This document shows, one piece after another, positions 1-6,407 of a DNA stretch of 6,441 nucleotides. How positions within the stretch are numbered: the first letter of the stretch is position 1; each line of letters starts with the position of its first letter. The DNA is from an uncultured Gammaproteobacteria bacterium (GTDB lineage Bacteria; Pseudomonadota; Gammaproteobacteria; CAJQNE01): assembly GCA_905479545.1 (NCBI GenBank), contig CAJQNE010000307.1, positions 1 through 6,441 on the forward strand, in the 5' to 3' direction. The notes beneath the pieces are model-generated. The model made no database searches. It was given only the letters and a program-made list of their open reading frames with translations, and was not told where the DNA came from. The position numbers were made by a program, and so were the translations under genes.

Positions 1-3000
1 CGTTATCGAAATCAACTTGCCGACCTGCGGCGTCCAGTGCTTTCAGGGCTATATTGGCCTTGTTGAGCTTCATCAGGTGCAGTTCGATCTGTAAGCAAGG
101 GTTGGCTAACCGCAGCTCAATACCGTCGTTACGGAAGGCTATATCCGTCAGACCATCATTACCGGGTCGGCCGGCGCTGGCGTCCACTGAATCATTCAGA
201 ATAAACGGTTGCTGCGGATTAATGGCATGGATTTCGAGTTTGCCGATGGTCTGTTGCAGCCGCTTTCCCGCCGCCGGAATGCCTGCAAAATCGGTGCAGA
301 CTTTCTCGGTGCTGCCGGGTTGGCCGGCGGCATCACAGACCAGCAGTGTGACGATCGGCTGTGCGAGCTGCCGGTCGAAACGGCCCTCCCAGGGGAGTGG
401 CATGGTGTGCACGCCATTGTCGCTGGTGCGGCGAACCGTTGGTAGCGAATAGCCTCTTTCCAGTATGTTGCTGTTGATGGGTATGGTAAATGGCAGATCT
501 TTAACCCCTCCAGGAATTATCTGGCCGCTAAACAGGGTCATGGCGGTTTGCAGGTCGCGCCGGACCATTCGCCGGTCACCACTGCGAATCGCGGGCTCAC
601 CTTGTAAGTAAAAACGGCTCGGGTAGGGCGGCTGAGCTGGTGTTTCTTGCCGGAAAAATACGCTATGCCACGCAGCTCCGCCTGCAGCCCGGCCAAAGAC
701 ACAGGCTCGTCGTGGTTTGCTGATTGGCTCGCATAGGCTTTCGACTTCTTTAGCAGGATCACCGGCGCTGTGCTCACCGCCGTCGTCCATGTTCAGCACC
801 CAGTTCCATGGGTTCCAGTCAAGCAGTTTGAGGTTGGGGCCTTCGTGTTCGCTGGGTAACGGGTTGTTGTCACCTGAGCTATCCGGTTGGCGATAAGGTG
901 CGCTCATCCAAGTCGAAAGCAACTTTGATCTGCCTTCAACCAAGGCGCCGTCACGGTGTCGTTTTAACGTCAGGCCATTGATTTTATAGGTGTATTTCAG
1001 TCGATTGCTACCAAACCAGATGGGCTGGCTTGGTGTCGCTAGCGAGAAAAACTGCTCTGCAGGATCAAGGCCGTTGGCAACGTAGTGGCTGAAGTGCAAC
1101 ACGGGTGTCGTGTCGGCCCATACGGTGTGGTTTTCGCTTGGTGTCGCCCCTTGGTTTATCCCTTCGTCGTCCAGATCAAACAGCGGCCTGGCAGCGATAG
1201 CGCCGGTGGTGGCAGACCCCATCACCCGGTCGCGACGATCGGTGAGTGATACAGAGGCGATCGGTGGTTCAGGTGCTGGTGGCTCCAGATGGTTGATATT
1301 GTCGCCAATACTGACTCCGACACAGCCTTTAATGGAGAAGAAGAATAAATCGACCTCGCCGCAAAACTTACCATCCAGCCTCAGCTTCGGTCCGCTGTTG
1401 GGTGGGTCGAGATAGGTCAGAATTAATTCGCCACGGGCGGAAATCGACAGTACGACCAGATCCAGCTCACCGGCAACAAATACGCCGCCCTTAATGAGTA
1501 GTGGCTTGGTGCCGAAGCCAACCAGAACTTTGGCCGACGCCGATAGTTTAATTGGCCCGGCGCTCCAGTTAATGCCCCAGCCGGCACCAAAACCTACCGA
1601 GAAACCATCAAAACTAAAGCGTTCGTCGCCGCCTAACGCGGGTAGCCCGCCTTGTTCGATCATCAGGTAGGCCCAGGCTTTCACATTTAGCGTGTCGGGC
1701 AGCAGTTTGAGCGTTATCGGTTCACCGTGGCGACCGTGTGCGGTTTCGCCATCGCTGCCCAGCCGCACAAAAGTCCCTTCGCCAGCGTAGGGGAAGTAAG
1801 CACCAAAAGGTACTTTCAGCGACAGCACTTTGGGAATGTCGTACTGCGCCGATACCGCTACTTTTACCGCTTCGTCGTCAATTACGATGAGCCCGGTGAT
1901 GGCACCTTCTGGTGAGCCTTCGTCGCTTACTTTGGTGTTCGGCACCTCTATTACTTTTACATCAACACCCAGAATTACTTCCGGGTCGGGGAAGGCAACC
2001 ACCACCATTCCCGAGGCTGAAAAGCAAAAGCTCACATCAGGCATGGTGCCCACTACAACCCCGAGGCCGATAGCATACTGGCCTTTTTCGGGCTTATATT
2101 TTTGTTCCGGTGGCGTACCCCACCACTGCAGTTCCCGGCCAATAGGGTCGTCATTAACAGGCAGCTTACGGCTGCCGTTCATCGTGAACATGCCCTTCAT
2201 GCCATACAACGCAGCACCCGATTGCGCGAGCGGCAGCGGGGTAGAAAATTGCACGCCGAGAGCTAGCGACAGGAAGGTGTAGGGATCGCCATCATCTGTG
2301 ACCTTTTGCAGCGCTAAGGCAGCATCGGCCCCCAGGCCTAACGGAATAATGTTGGCATCGACACCCGCCCTTATGAGCCCGCCATCCTCAATGCGCAGCC
2401 GGCCTTCGCCCTCCAGCACATTCGGAATATCAGCTTTGAGCGCAAAGCCACGCAACTCAAATTTTGGCAGTATTTCGCCGTCTTCGAAGGTCAGACGAAT
2501 AATCGCCTCAGAAATTTCGACCACGCCAAGGTCGAGTGCAATAGCGATGCGGCCTTCAATCCACAGCGAGCCACGGCCCATGCTAATTTCGACGATGCGT
2601 AGCAGGCTGCCGAGCACCCCGTCGATTTCCCACTGGCCGGCATCCTCGATTTCCATCGAACTGGTATCAAAAGCCAGACCGATTTTCTCCCAGCCCGCTT
2701 GGCTGTTATCAAACTCAAAGCCCACATTTTTGTAGCGAATTTTCATCGGCCGGGCTGTAGCAGTTTTAATGCCCAGTACGCCGCCGTTTATATGCAGTGT
2801 GCAAACGTAGTCGCTGGTGACTTTTACCTGATAGTCTTCGGCGGCATCTGAAATTGCCCGGGTTTGGGCTTCAGCTTCCACAGCGATTAATGCTGTTTTG
2901 GAGCCGTCGCCGACTAATGGCTCGTGAGCGTTGGCATTATTGCCTAAATCGACATCGGCGAAGGCCGCCGCCGCAATGAGAGCACTAACTCTGGCCGCGC

Positions 3001-5809
3001 TACCGATAACGTCGTTGTTGGCATCAACACCGGAGAGCAGCATGGGGCCAAAGGCGAGTGCAGCGGTTAGGTTTTTCTGATCAGTAGATACCAATCCGTC
3101 GGGGTCGCCATCGGACCGTATGCCGAGCGTGGTGCGGGTAAAGCCAGTGCGGGCATCATGCAGCCATTGTGCATTTACCGTCAGCACCTCGCGGCTCAGG
3201 CCCACGTCGTTGCCATTCACTTGTGGCAACGGCAGTTGTTCGGGGGTCCAGGCGAATTCTGCTTCGGCTAGCGTCGGAATGGCGTCTTTCCATTCGGTCG
3301 CCGTCGGGCTATCCCACTTAAACCGGAGTTTTACCCGGTAGTCTATTGCGGGAGCGCTGGCAGGCACGGCGGCCGGCACACGCCCGCTGGCGGGGACGTA
3401 GGAGCGGCGTAAAGTAGCTCGACGTTTTTTGCCGTCGTCTTTTTTCTCAGAACCTGGTTTGGCTGTGCCACCTATGGCGTAGATATCGACGCGCCGATAT
3501 TCAGCCCGGGTTGATTCGTAAGTTTGCGACTGGTCGCGGTGCCTGACCCATGTGGGCTGCCCCGGTTCCCGGTTACGAATCAGCCAGCCATTAGATAGAG
3601 CTGAATTGCCTACCGCTTCCGATTTTGCCGCAGCAGTCAAACTAATACCGTCGGCGGATGTTTCTTCTAACTGGTCGCCTCTGCTGCTACCCGGGTCCCA
3701 ATCGCTGTGTTCACCGCGGGAGAAAACCCGGCTGTTGGCTATTTGCGTTAAATTGTCAGCGCCGGAGGTTAATAATTGCCGGCCTTTGGCGGCGCGCTTT
3801 TCGGCAAGAGTAATGTTTTTAGAATGAACGTTGGGCCCGTTGTCGCCGAAATTTAAATCATCACAGCGGCCAATTATCAAAAACTCCGCGCCTGGGTATC
3901 GGGCGGCCCAATTTAACAACTGCCCGGTGAGGTTTTGCTCGTCTTTTGCCGCTACCACCGCCGCAGGCTTTTCTTTACCCCAGCGAACGACTTTATCGTC
4001 ATCGAACTCCATCAGAACCTGCACGTGACGGTCGTGCAGCGTCGGTGTTGAACCGTCAGCAATCACCACCTGCGCTAAGCCATCAGCGGGCACTACTACT
4101 TTGGCAGCAGCGGCGCTATCAAGCCGGGCTTGTTCTAGCTTCTGATTAAATTCGGTAAGGCCGTGGTAATCAGACAAATCCCAGGTGGCTTCTACTGCAG
4201 AAAGATTCAGCGCGGTGGTCGCGTCGCGGACATCGAACACACCACTTTCGCAGCCGATAAGCGTTGGTACTTCCGGGGCCACAGCGTCATCGGGGTCACG
4301 ATAAATCAGTTTTAATTCAATGCGGGTTCGGCGTTTACCGGTTTCACCTTCTACCGTCTCGTCCAGGTAAAGTGCCCGGCGTAATGAGATGAAACGGCGG
4401 GTGAAAATACCGCGTAAGTCCGGGCTGAATATCGGGCTATCAGTAACAATGTCGTGAGCCGGTATTGACCAGCGGAATTGACTATTACCGGCAGCGGTAG
4501 ATTTCGCTTCGAGTGTGAGCTTGGCGAGCTCCTCAATCGTGCCGCCAATATGCACCACGTTCTCCAGCGTGTCTGTGCCAAGGATTATATCGGCCGAAGG
4601 AGGATCACCCGCGGCGATAAAGCGGAATGTGATCGGCGGGTGGTTAAAGCGGCGGTCGTTGCCGTCGACGCGAACGATTTCCACTGGTTCAACAGTGAGC
4701 TGCTGGCCATGACGGATAGTGCCGCTGGAGCTATCGGCCTCGACAGGTGCTTCGTTGCCCCAGGTCCAGATTGCAACCCAGTTTTGTAACGCTCCGGCTG
4801 GCAAGCTGCCGTCTGCTGGCGGCGCGGGGCTGGTGAACCCGGCGTGAATCAGTACGTCTTCATCCTGACTCGCTTCTATAGTAACGATTCTGGCCGTGCC
4901 AGAGCCGCTTATAGCCCAACTATCGTCGTCTGGCTGCTGCCGGAACTGAAAGGTCGCCGGGTCAAGTGCCGTGCGACCGAATTGCAGCTCAAATTCACCC
5001 TGAACGCCCATCGGCCGGCCAATGAGCAGGTCTTTAACACCGCCGGATAAGTCGCCGACTACCGGCAGGTTCCGTGGTGCATAAACCGTGGCTTCGCGAA
5101 TCGCCAGGCCCACCCAACTTGGCCCCTGATTGCGTTCCAGTACCTCGGGTGGTGAGTAACTCCGGGAAAAGTCGAATGTTAGTTGGCCGACCGACAGGCC
5201 GATTTCCGAGCTGCCCAGAAAGAAATGCGGCGGACTAAACGACAGGGTCGCGACACTACCGGAATCAAGGGTCGGGTCGAGTGGGTCGGGTTGGTCGACA
5301 AATACATAGTCGATATTTGAACTGCCGGCGTTTTTTTGTAACCGTAATACGGCTGCACCAATAATGCGGACCTCGCTGCTTTGGGTATCACGCAATAAAT
5401 GGCGAGGAGTGGTGCCACTTTCGGGCACATAAATCGCAGGCTCCAGGCCATCAACGGTGAGAATGAAGTCGCTGAGAAACAGGTTGAGTTGCCAGGCGTC
5501 GGCGGCGGGTTCTAAATTATTGGTGATGGGCTGGCGTTGCACCGAGAGTTGAAACGGCAAGCCCTGATGAATCAGTGGTAGCGAGAGTCTGCCAATGCCA
5601 ACATCGATACTCTCACTGTCTGCATCGAGCGAGCTGTCGAGCGCCTGCAAATTACCATGGTGGATGATCGCGCCGGGTGACTGCAGTGCCCGGTGGTCGA
5701 GAACTGCGAAGCGGTCGACAAAATCCCGTACTGCTTGTGGCAGTGCTGATTCCAGCTGGTCCACAGTTAGAAACAGGTCGAGTAGCGGTATCCCAGCTTG
5801 ACGTGGCAT
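1..5809 (-). CDS. Giant multidomain beta-rich protein with internal OmpA-like domain, DUF6603-like; 3' end outside window
   Basis: This frame is open for at least 1936 codons from ATG 5809-5807 to the left edge; the C-terminus is missing. The start is well fixed: an in-frame TAG lies two codons upstream (5815-5813), a Shine-Dalgarno sequence precedes the ATG, and the next Met is residue 267. The N-terminus (MPRQAGIPLLDLFLTVDQL) has no signal peptide or membrane anchor. Module order: beta-rich N-terminal part (1-590), OmpA-like domain (596-778), charged and Pro/Ala linker (784-820), Ala-rich part with Asp-rich loops (890-1005), Gly/Val-rich beta region (1017-1510), Trp-rich region (1520-1740), and a terminal beta-sandwich-like module (1740-1936 onward). 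I do not recognise a named gene. The Gly/Val-rich region recalls proteins annotated DUF6603, an uncharacterised family; this is from memory. Function is unknown. The OmpA-like domain suggests peptidoglycan contact, but the export route is not apparent. Confidence 0.96.
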   Translation of the reverse strand, partial: MPRQAGIPLLDLFLTVDQLESALPQAVRDFVDRFAVLDHRALQSPGAIIHHGNLQALDSSLDADSESIDVGIGRLSLPLIHQGLPFQLSVQRQPITNNLEPAADAWQLNLFLSDFILTVDGLEPAIYVPESGTTPRHLLRDTQSSEVRIIGAAVLRLQKNAGSSNIDYVFVDQPDPLDPTLDSGSVATLSFSPPHFFLGSSEIGLSVGQLTFDFSRSYSPPEVLERNQGPSWVGLAIREATVYAPRNLPVVGDLSGGVKDLLIGRPMGVQGEFELQFGRTALDPATFQFRQQPDDDSWAISGSGTARIVTIEASQDEDVLIHAGFTSPAPPADGSLPAGALQNWVAIWTWGNEAPVEADSSSGTIRHGQQLTVEPVEIVRVDGNDRRFNHPPITFRFIAAGDPPSADIILGTDTLENVVHIGGTIEELAKLTLEAKSTAAGNSQFRWSIPAHDIVTDSPIFSPDLRGIFTRRFISLRRALYLDETVEGETGKRRTRIELKLIYRDPDDAVAPEVPTLIGCESGVFDVRDATTALNLSAVEATWDLSDYHGLTEFNQKLEQARLDSAAAAKVVVPADGLAQVVIADGSTPTLHDRHVQVLMEFDDDKVVRWGKEKPAAVVAAKDEQNLTGQLLNWAARYPGAEFLIIGRCDDLNFGDNGPNVHSKNITLAEKRAAKGRQLLTSGADNLTQIANSRVFSRGEHSDWDPGSSRGDQLEETSADGISLTAAAKSEAVGNSALSNGWLIRNREPGQPTWVRHRDQSQTYESTRAEYRRVDIYAIGGTAKPGSEKKDDGKKRRATLRRSYVPASGRVPAAVPASAPAIDYRVKLRFKWDSPTATEWKDAIPTLAEAEFAWTPEQLPLPQVNGNDVGLSREVLTVNAQWLHDARTGFTRTTLGIRSDGDPDGLVSTDQKNLTAALAFGPMLLSGVDANNDVIGSAARVSALIAAAAFADVDLGNNANAHEPLVGDGSKTALIAVEAEAQTRAISDAAEDYQVKVTSDYVCTLHINGGVLGIKTATARPMKIRYKNVGFEFDNSQAGWEKIGLAFDTSSMEIEDAGQWEIDGVLGSLLRIVEISMGRGSLWIEGRIAIALDLGVVEISEAIIRLTFEDGEILPKFELRGFALKADIPNVLEGEGRLRIEDGGLIRAGVDANIIPLGLGADAALALQKVTDDGDPYTFLSLALGVQFSTPLPLAQSGAALYGMKGMFTMNGSRKLPVNDDPIGRELQWWGTPPEQKYKPEKGQYAIGLGVVVGTMPDVSFCFSASGMVVVAFPDPEVILGVDVKVIEVPNTKVSDEGSPEGAITGLIVIDDEAVKVAVSAQYDIPKVLSLKVPFGAYFPYAGEGTFVRLGSDGETAHGRHGEPITLKLLPDTLNVKAWAYLMIEQGGLPALGGDERFSFDGFSVGFGAGWGINWSAGPIKLSASAKVLVGFGTKPLLIKGGVFVAGELDLVVLSISARGELILTYLDPPNSGPKLRLDGKFCGEVDLFFFSIKGCVGVSIGDNINHLEPPAPEPPIASVSLTDRRDRVMGSATTGAIAARPLFDLDDEGINQGATPSENHTVWADTTPVLHFSHYVANGLDPAEQFFSLATPSQPIWFGSNRLKYTYKINGLTLKRHRDGALVEGRSKLLSTWMSAPYRQPDSSGDNNPLPSEHEGPNLKLLDWNPWNWVLNMDDGGEHSAGDPAKEVESLCEPISKPRRACVFGRAAGGAAWHSVFFRQETPAQPPYPSRFYLQGEPAIRSGDRRMVRRDLQTAMTLFSGQIIPGGVKDLPFTIPINSNILERGYSLPTVRRTSDNGVHTMPLPWEGRFDRQLAQPIVTLLVCDAAGQPGSTEKVCTDFAGIPAAGKRLQQTIGKLEIHAINPQQPFILNDSVDASAGRPGNDGLTDIAFRNDGIELRLANPCLQIELHLMKLNKANIALKALDAAGRQVDFDN
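2..601 (-). other. C-terminal visible part: beta-sandwich-like module with CTDF motif (residues ~1737-1936, incomplete)
   Basis: The last visible residues include LPWEGRFDRQLAQPIVTLLV (1805-1824), C-D-A-A-G (1825-1829), a V-C-T-D-F-A-G-I-P-A-A-G turn (1837-1848), and a strand pattern IELRLANPCLQIELHLMK (1897-1914) leading to ALDAAGRQVDFDN (1924-1936). The pair 'C-x-D-F then a jelly-roll-like strand, then A-x-D-A-A-G' resembles small beta-sandwich modules that sit near the end of large bacterial adhesin-like proteins. Without the rest of the module the fold cannot be assigned. It runs off the window edge, so neither its length nor what follows is known. Confidence 0.35.
1280..2761 (-). other. 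Gly/Val-rich beta region resembling DUF6603 (residues ~1017-1510)
   Basis: Residues 1017-1510 alternate hydrophobic and polar residues as in a long beta-solenoid or stacked beta-sheet, with regular Gly/Asp turns. Landmarks are GAALYGMKGMFTMNG (1198-1212), a WW pair at 1229-1230, YAIGLGVVVGTMPDVSFCFS (1245-1264), GFSVGFGAGWGINWSAGP (1402-1419), KVLVGFGTKPLLIKGGVFVA (1427-1446) and FCGEVDLFFFSIKGCVGVSI (1482-1501). The last holds two Cys (1483, 1496) spaced so that they might pair. The pattern, especially the short L-Y-G-M-K-G-M-F type block followed by G-L-G-V-V-V-G-T-x-P-D, recalls proteins labelled DUF6603. That assignment is from memory and is moderate at best. No catalytic motif is visible; a structural or binding role is inferred. 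Confidence 0.5.
3350..3460 (-). other. Charged then Pro/Ala-rich linker (residues ~784-820)
   Basis: Directly after the OmpA-like domain the protein runs through KPGSEKKDDGKKRRATLRRS (784-803), dense in Lys, Arg and Asp. It then continues into a Pro/Ala/Val stretch (VPASGRVPAAVPASAPA, 804-820). This composition is typical of a flexible hinge between folded domains and marks the boundary between the OmpA-like domain and the following beta modules. The basic cluster could be protease-sensitive or contact an acidic surface; neither can be shown from sequence. No enzymatic motif is present. Confidence 0.6.
3476..4024 (-). other. OmpA-like peptidoglycan-binding domain (residues ~596-778) inside the giant protein
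   Basis: The domain opens with a strand, VQVLMEFDDD (596-605), matching the usual first strand ending in F-D. The helix LTGQLLNWAARYP (627-639) leads to FLIIGRCDD (643-651), which corresponds to the family's V-x-G-H-T-D strand. N-I-T-L-A-E-K-R-A-A-K-G-R-Q-L-L (665-680) fits the family signature N-x2-L-S-x2-R-A-x2-V-x3-L with S to A and V to G. The strand RRVDI (772-776) is the usual closing strand. In Acinetobacter OmpA the equivalent Asp and Arg bind diaminopimelate; here they would be D650 and R672. Two departures: the loop after D650 is about 7 residues longer, and some 70 residues (about 690-760) are inserted before the closing strand, so the domain spans about 180 residues instead of about 110-120. 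The family call is good; binding is inferred. Confidence 0.8.
4982..5221 (-). other. Conserved-looking beta block in the N-terminal region (residues ~197-276)
   Basis: This block contains EIGLSVGQLTFDFSRS (202-217), SPPEVLERN (219-227), WVGLAIREATVYAPRNLPVV (232-251), GDLSGGVKDLLIG (252-264) and MGVQGEFELQFG (267-278). The regular strand-turn pattern and the motif-like run A-T-V-Y-x-P-x-N-L-P look like a true structural repeat unit rather than filler. The preceding residues (60-195) are also beta-rich and end in SFSPPHFFLG. I cannot name a family. Its position at the N-terminus, before the OmpA-like domain, suggests a scaffold or partner-binding part; this is inference. Confidence 0.4.
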
Positions 5810-5817
5810 TGGCTAAT

Positions 5818-5821
5818 TCCT
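5818..5821 (-). promoter_or_regulatory. Shine-Dalgarno sequence of the giant gene
   Basis: Read on the minus strand, AGGA (within TAGGAATTAGCCA) lies 8 bases before ATG 5809-5807, a normal spacing. Together with the in-frame TAG at 5815-5813 it supports this ATG as the true start. Confidence 0.75.
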
Positions 5822-5851
5822 ATCGATGCAGTGTTTAACTTTTGTTGACAA

Positions 5852-5879
5852 AGAGTAACAAAGCTTCCGGCCTTTGCAA
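5852..5879 (-). promoter_or_regulatory. Weak candidate sigma70-type promoter for the giant gene
   Basis: On the minus strand TTGCAA (5879-5874, 4 of 6 matches to TTGACA) is followed after 16 bases by TACTCT (5857-5852, 3 of 6 matches to TATAAT), about 42 bases before the start codon. The position suits a leader transcript but the match is poor and may be chance. A short inverted repeat TTTGT-TG-ACAAA (5841-5852) overlaps or abuts the -10 box and could be an operator; this is speculative. Confidence 0.2.
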
Positions 5880-6057
5880 CGTGGCCATAAGTATTAGGTC
5901 GGTTGGCCAATGGCAGTATCGGGAATTGAAGCGGCAGGGCTCGATGAGAGGGGGTGCAGTAAGTTACTGTATGGCGAGTTTGCTGAAAGTGGGCAGATGG
6001 ACCCAGAAATGTGGCGGCTCAAAACGTGCGGTGAAAACGACTAAAAGTATTGCTGAA

Positions 6058-6070
6058 TTCCGCTGCGGAA
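6058..6070. repeat. Perfect inverted repeat TTCCGC-T-GCGGAA
   Basis: Two 6-bp arms flank a single T. The site is too compact for an RNA hairpin with a one-base loop, so if functional it is more likely a protein-binding site. It overlaps the first copy of the diverged direct repeat at 6065-6082. Confidence 0.35.
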
Positions 6071-6108
6071 ATGTCGGGCAACCATGCTCCGCCGCGTGTA
6101 CGCAGGGT

Positions 6109-6128
6109 CCAGCGGAAAATTTCGCTGG
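6109..6128. repeat. 20-bp near-palindrome CCAGCG...CGCTGG
   Basis: CCAGCGGAAAATTTCGCTGG matches its own reverse complement at 8 of 10 half-site positions, with an AT-rich centre. The form suits a dimeric regulator's binding site or the base of a hairpin. It lies about 300 bp upstream of the giant gene's start, far for a classical operator. No known consensus was matched. Confidence 0.4.
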
Positions 6129-6139
6129 CCAACTGTTCT

Positions 6140-6169
6140 GGTCAACTTCACTCGTTAGTGATGTTGGCC
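6140..6169. repeat. Strong imperfect hairpin (12 pairs, loop CGTT)
   Basis: The left arm GGTCAAC-T-TCACT (6140-6152) pairs with the right arm AGTGA-T-GTTGGCC (6157-6169) around the loop CGTT. This gives 12 pairs including one G-U, with one T-T mismatch. A second copy of the outer arm in perfect form, GGCCAAC at 6127-6133, can pair with GTTGGCC (6163-6169) instead, so two competing folds exist. No T-run follows on either strand, which argues against an intrinsic terminator. Confidence 0.6.
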
Positions 6170-6194
6170 TGCCACCAGGCGATTATTTCAGCGG

Positions 6195-6226
6195 CAAATC
6201 TTTAGTGGCCGGACGCCGGAGATTTG
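6195..6226. repeat. Inverted repeat CAAATCT/AGATTTG
   Basis: CAAATCT (6195-6201) is perfectly complementary to AGATTTG (6220-6226). Inside, GGC (6207-6209) can pair with GCC (6215-6217), and the loop contains a direct repeat GCCGGA-C-GCCGGA (6208-6220). The stem has no T-run on either side. Confidence 0.4.
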
Positions 6227-6314
6227 GCGGGAAATGTCAGCAACGTGCGGGCGTTGATTTGCTTGTATTACTTATGGCCGCTTCGATCGCGATATGCTGA
6301 ATTATGCTGTTGAA

Positions 6315-6407
6315 CTAACGGGGCGCTGACTGGCTGATGTAATGCCCATCTATAAGATTGGCTAGTCAGAGCTTATTCGCTGAAATTAGCGGGGGATCCG
6401 CCGTTAG
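6315..6407. repeat. Nested inverted repeats CTAACGG/CCGTTAG and CTGACT/AGTCAG
   Basis: The outer arms CTAACGG (6315-6321) and CCGTTAG (6401-6407) are perfectly complementary over 7 bp. Within them CTGACT (6326-6331) pairs with AGTCAG (6364-6369), and CGCT (6379-6382) with AGCG (6388-6391). The nesting allows a branched fold of about 93 bases. An integron attC site was considered and did not fit. Confidence 0.35.

Noticed and set aside
54..5454. Several open stretches of 60-150 codons on the plus strand and in another minus frame
   Set aside because: All lie inside the long minus-strand gene, show no ribosome-binding sites or familiar motifs, and have composition expected of shadows of a GC-balanced coding sequence.
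5845..5850. Perfect TTGACA on the plus strand as a -35 box
   Set aside because: No -10-like hexamer lies 16-18 bases downstream (the position is GC-rich) and there is no gene to drive on that strand.
6167..6180. Hairpin GCCTG-CCAC-CAGGC as a terminator
   Set aside because: The stem is only 5 bp and no T-run follows on either strand; it also overlaps the stronger hairpin at 6140-6169.
5842..6300. Plus-strand open frame of 152 codons starting at TTG, diverging from the giant gene
   Set aside because: No ribosome-binding site, rare start codon, irregular Cys/Arg/Ser-rich composition, no recognisable motif, and the stretch is full of inverted repeats. It could be a degraded gene but nothing in it supports a call.
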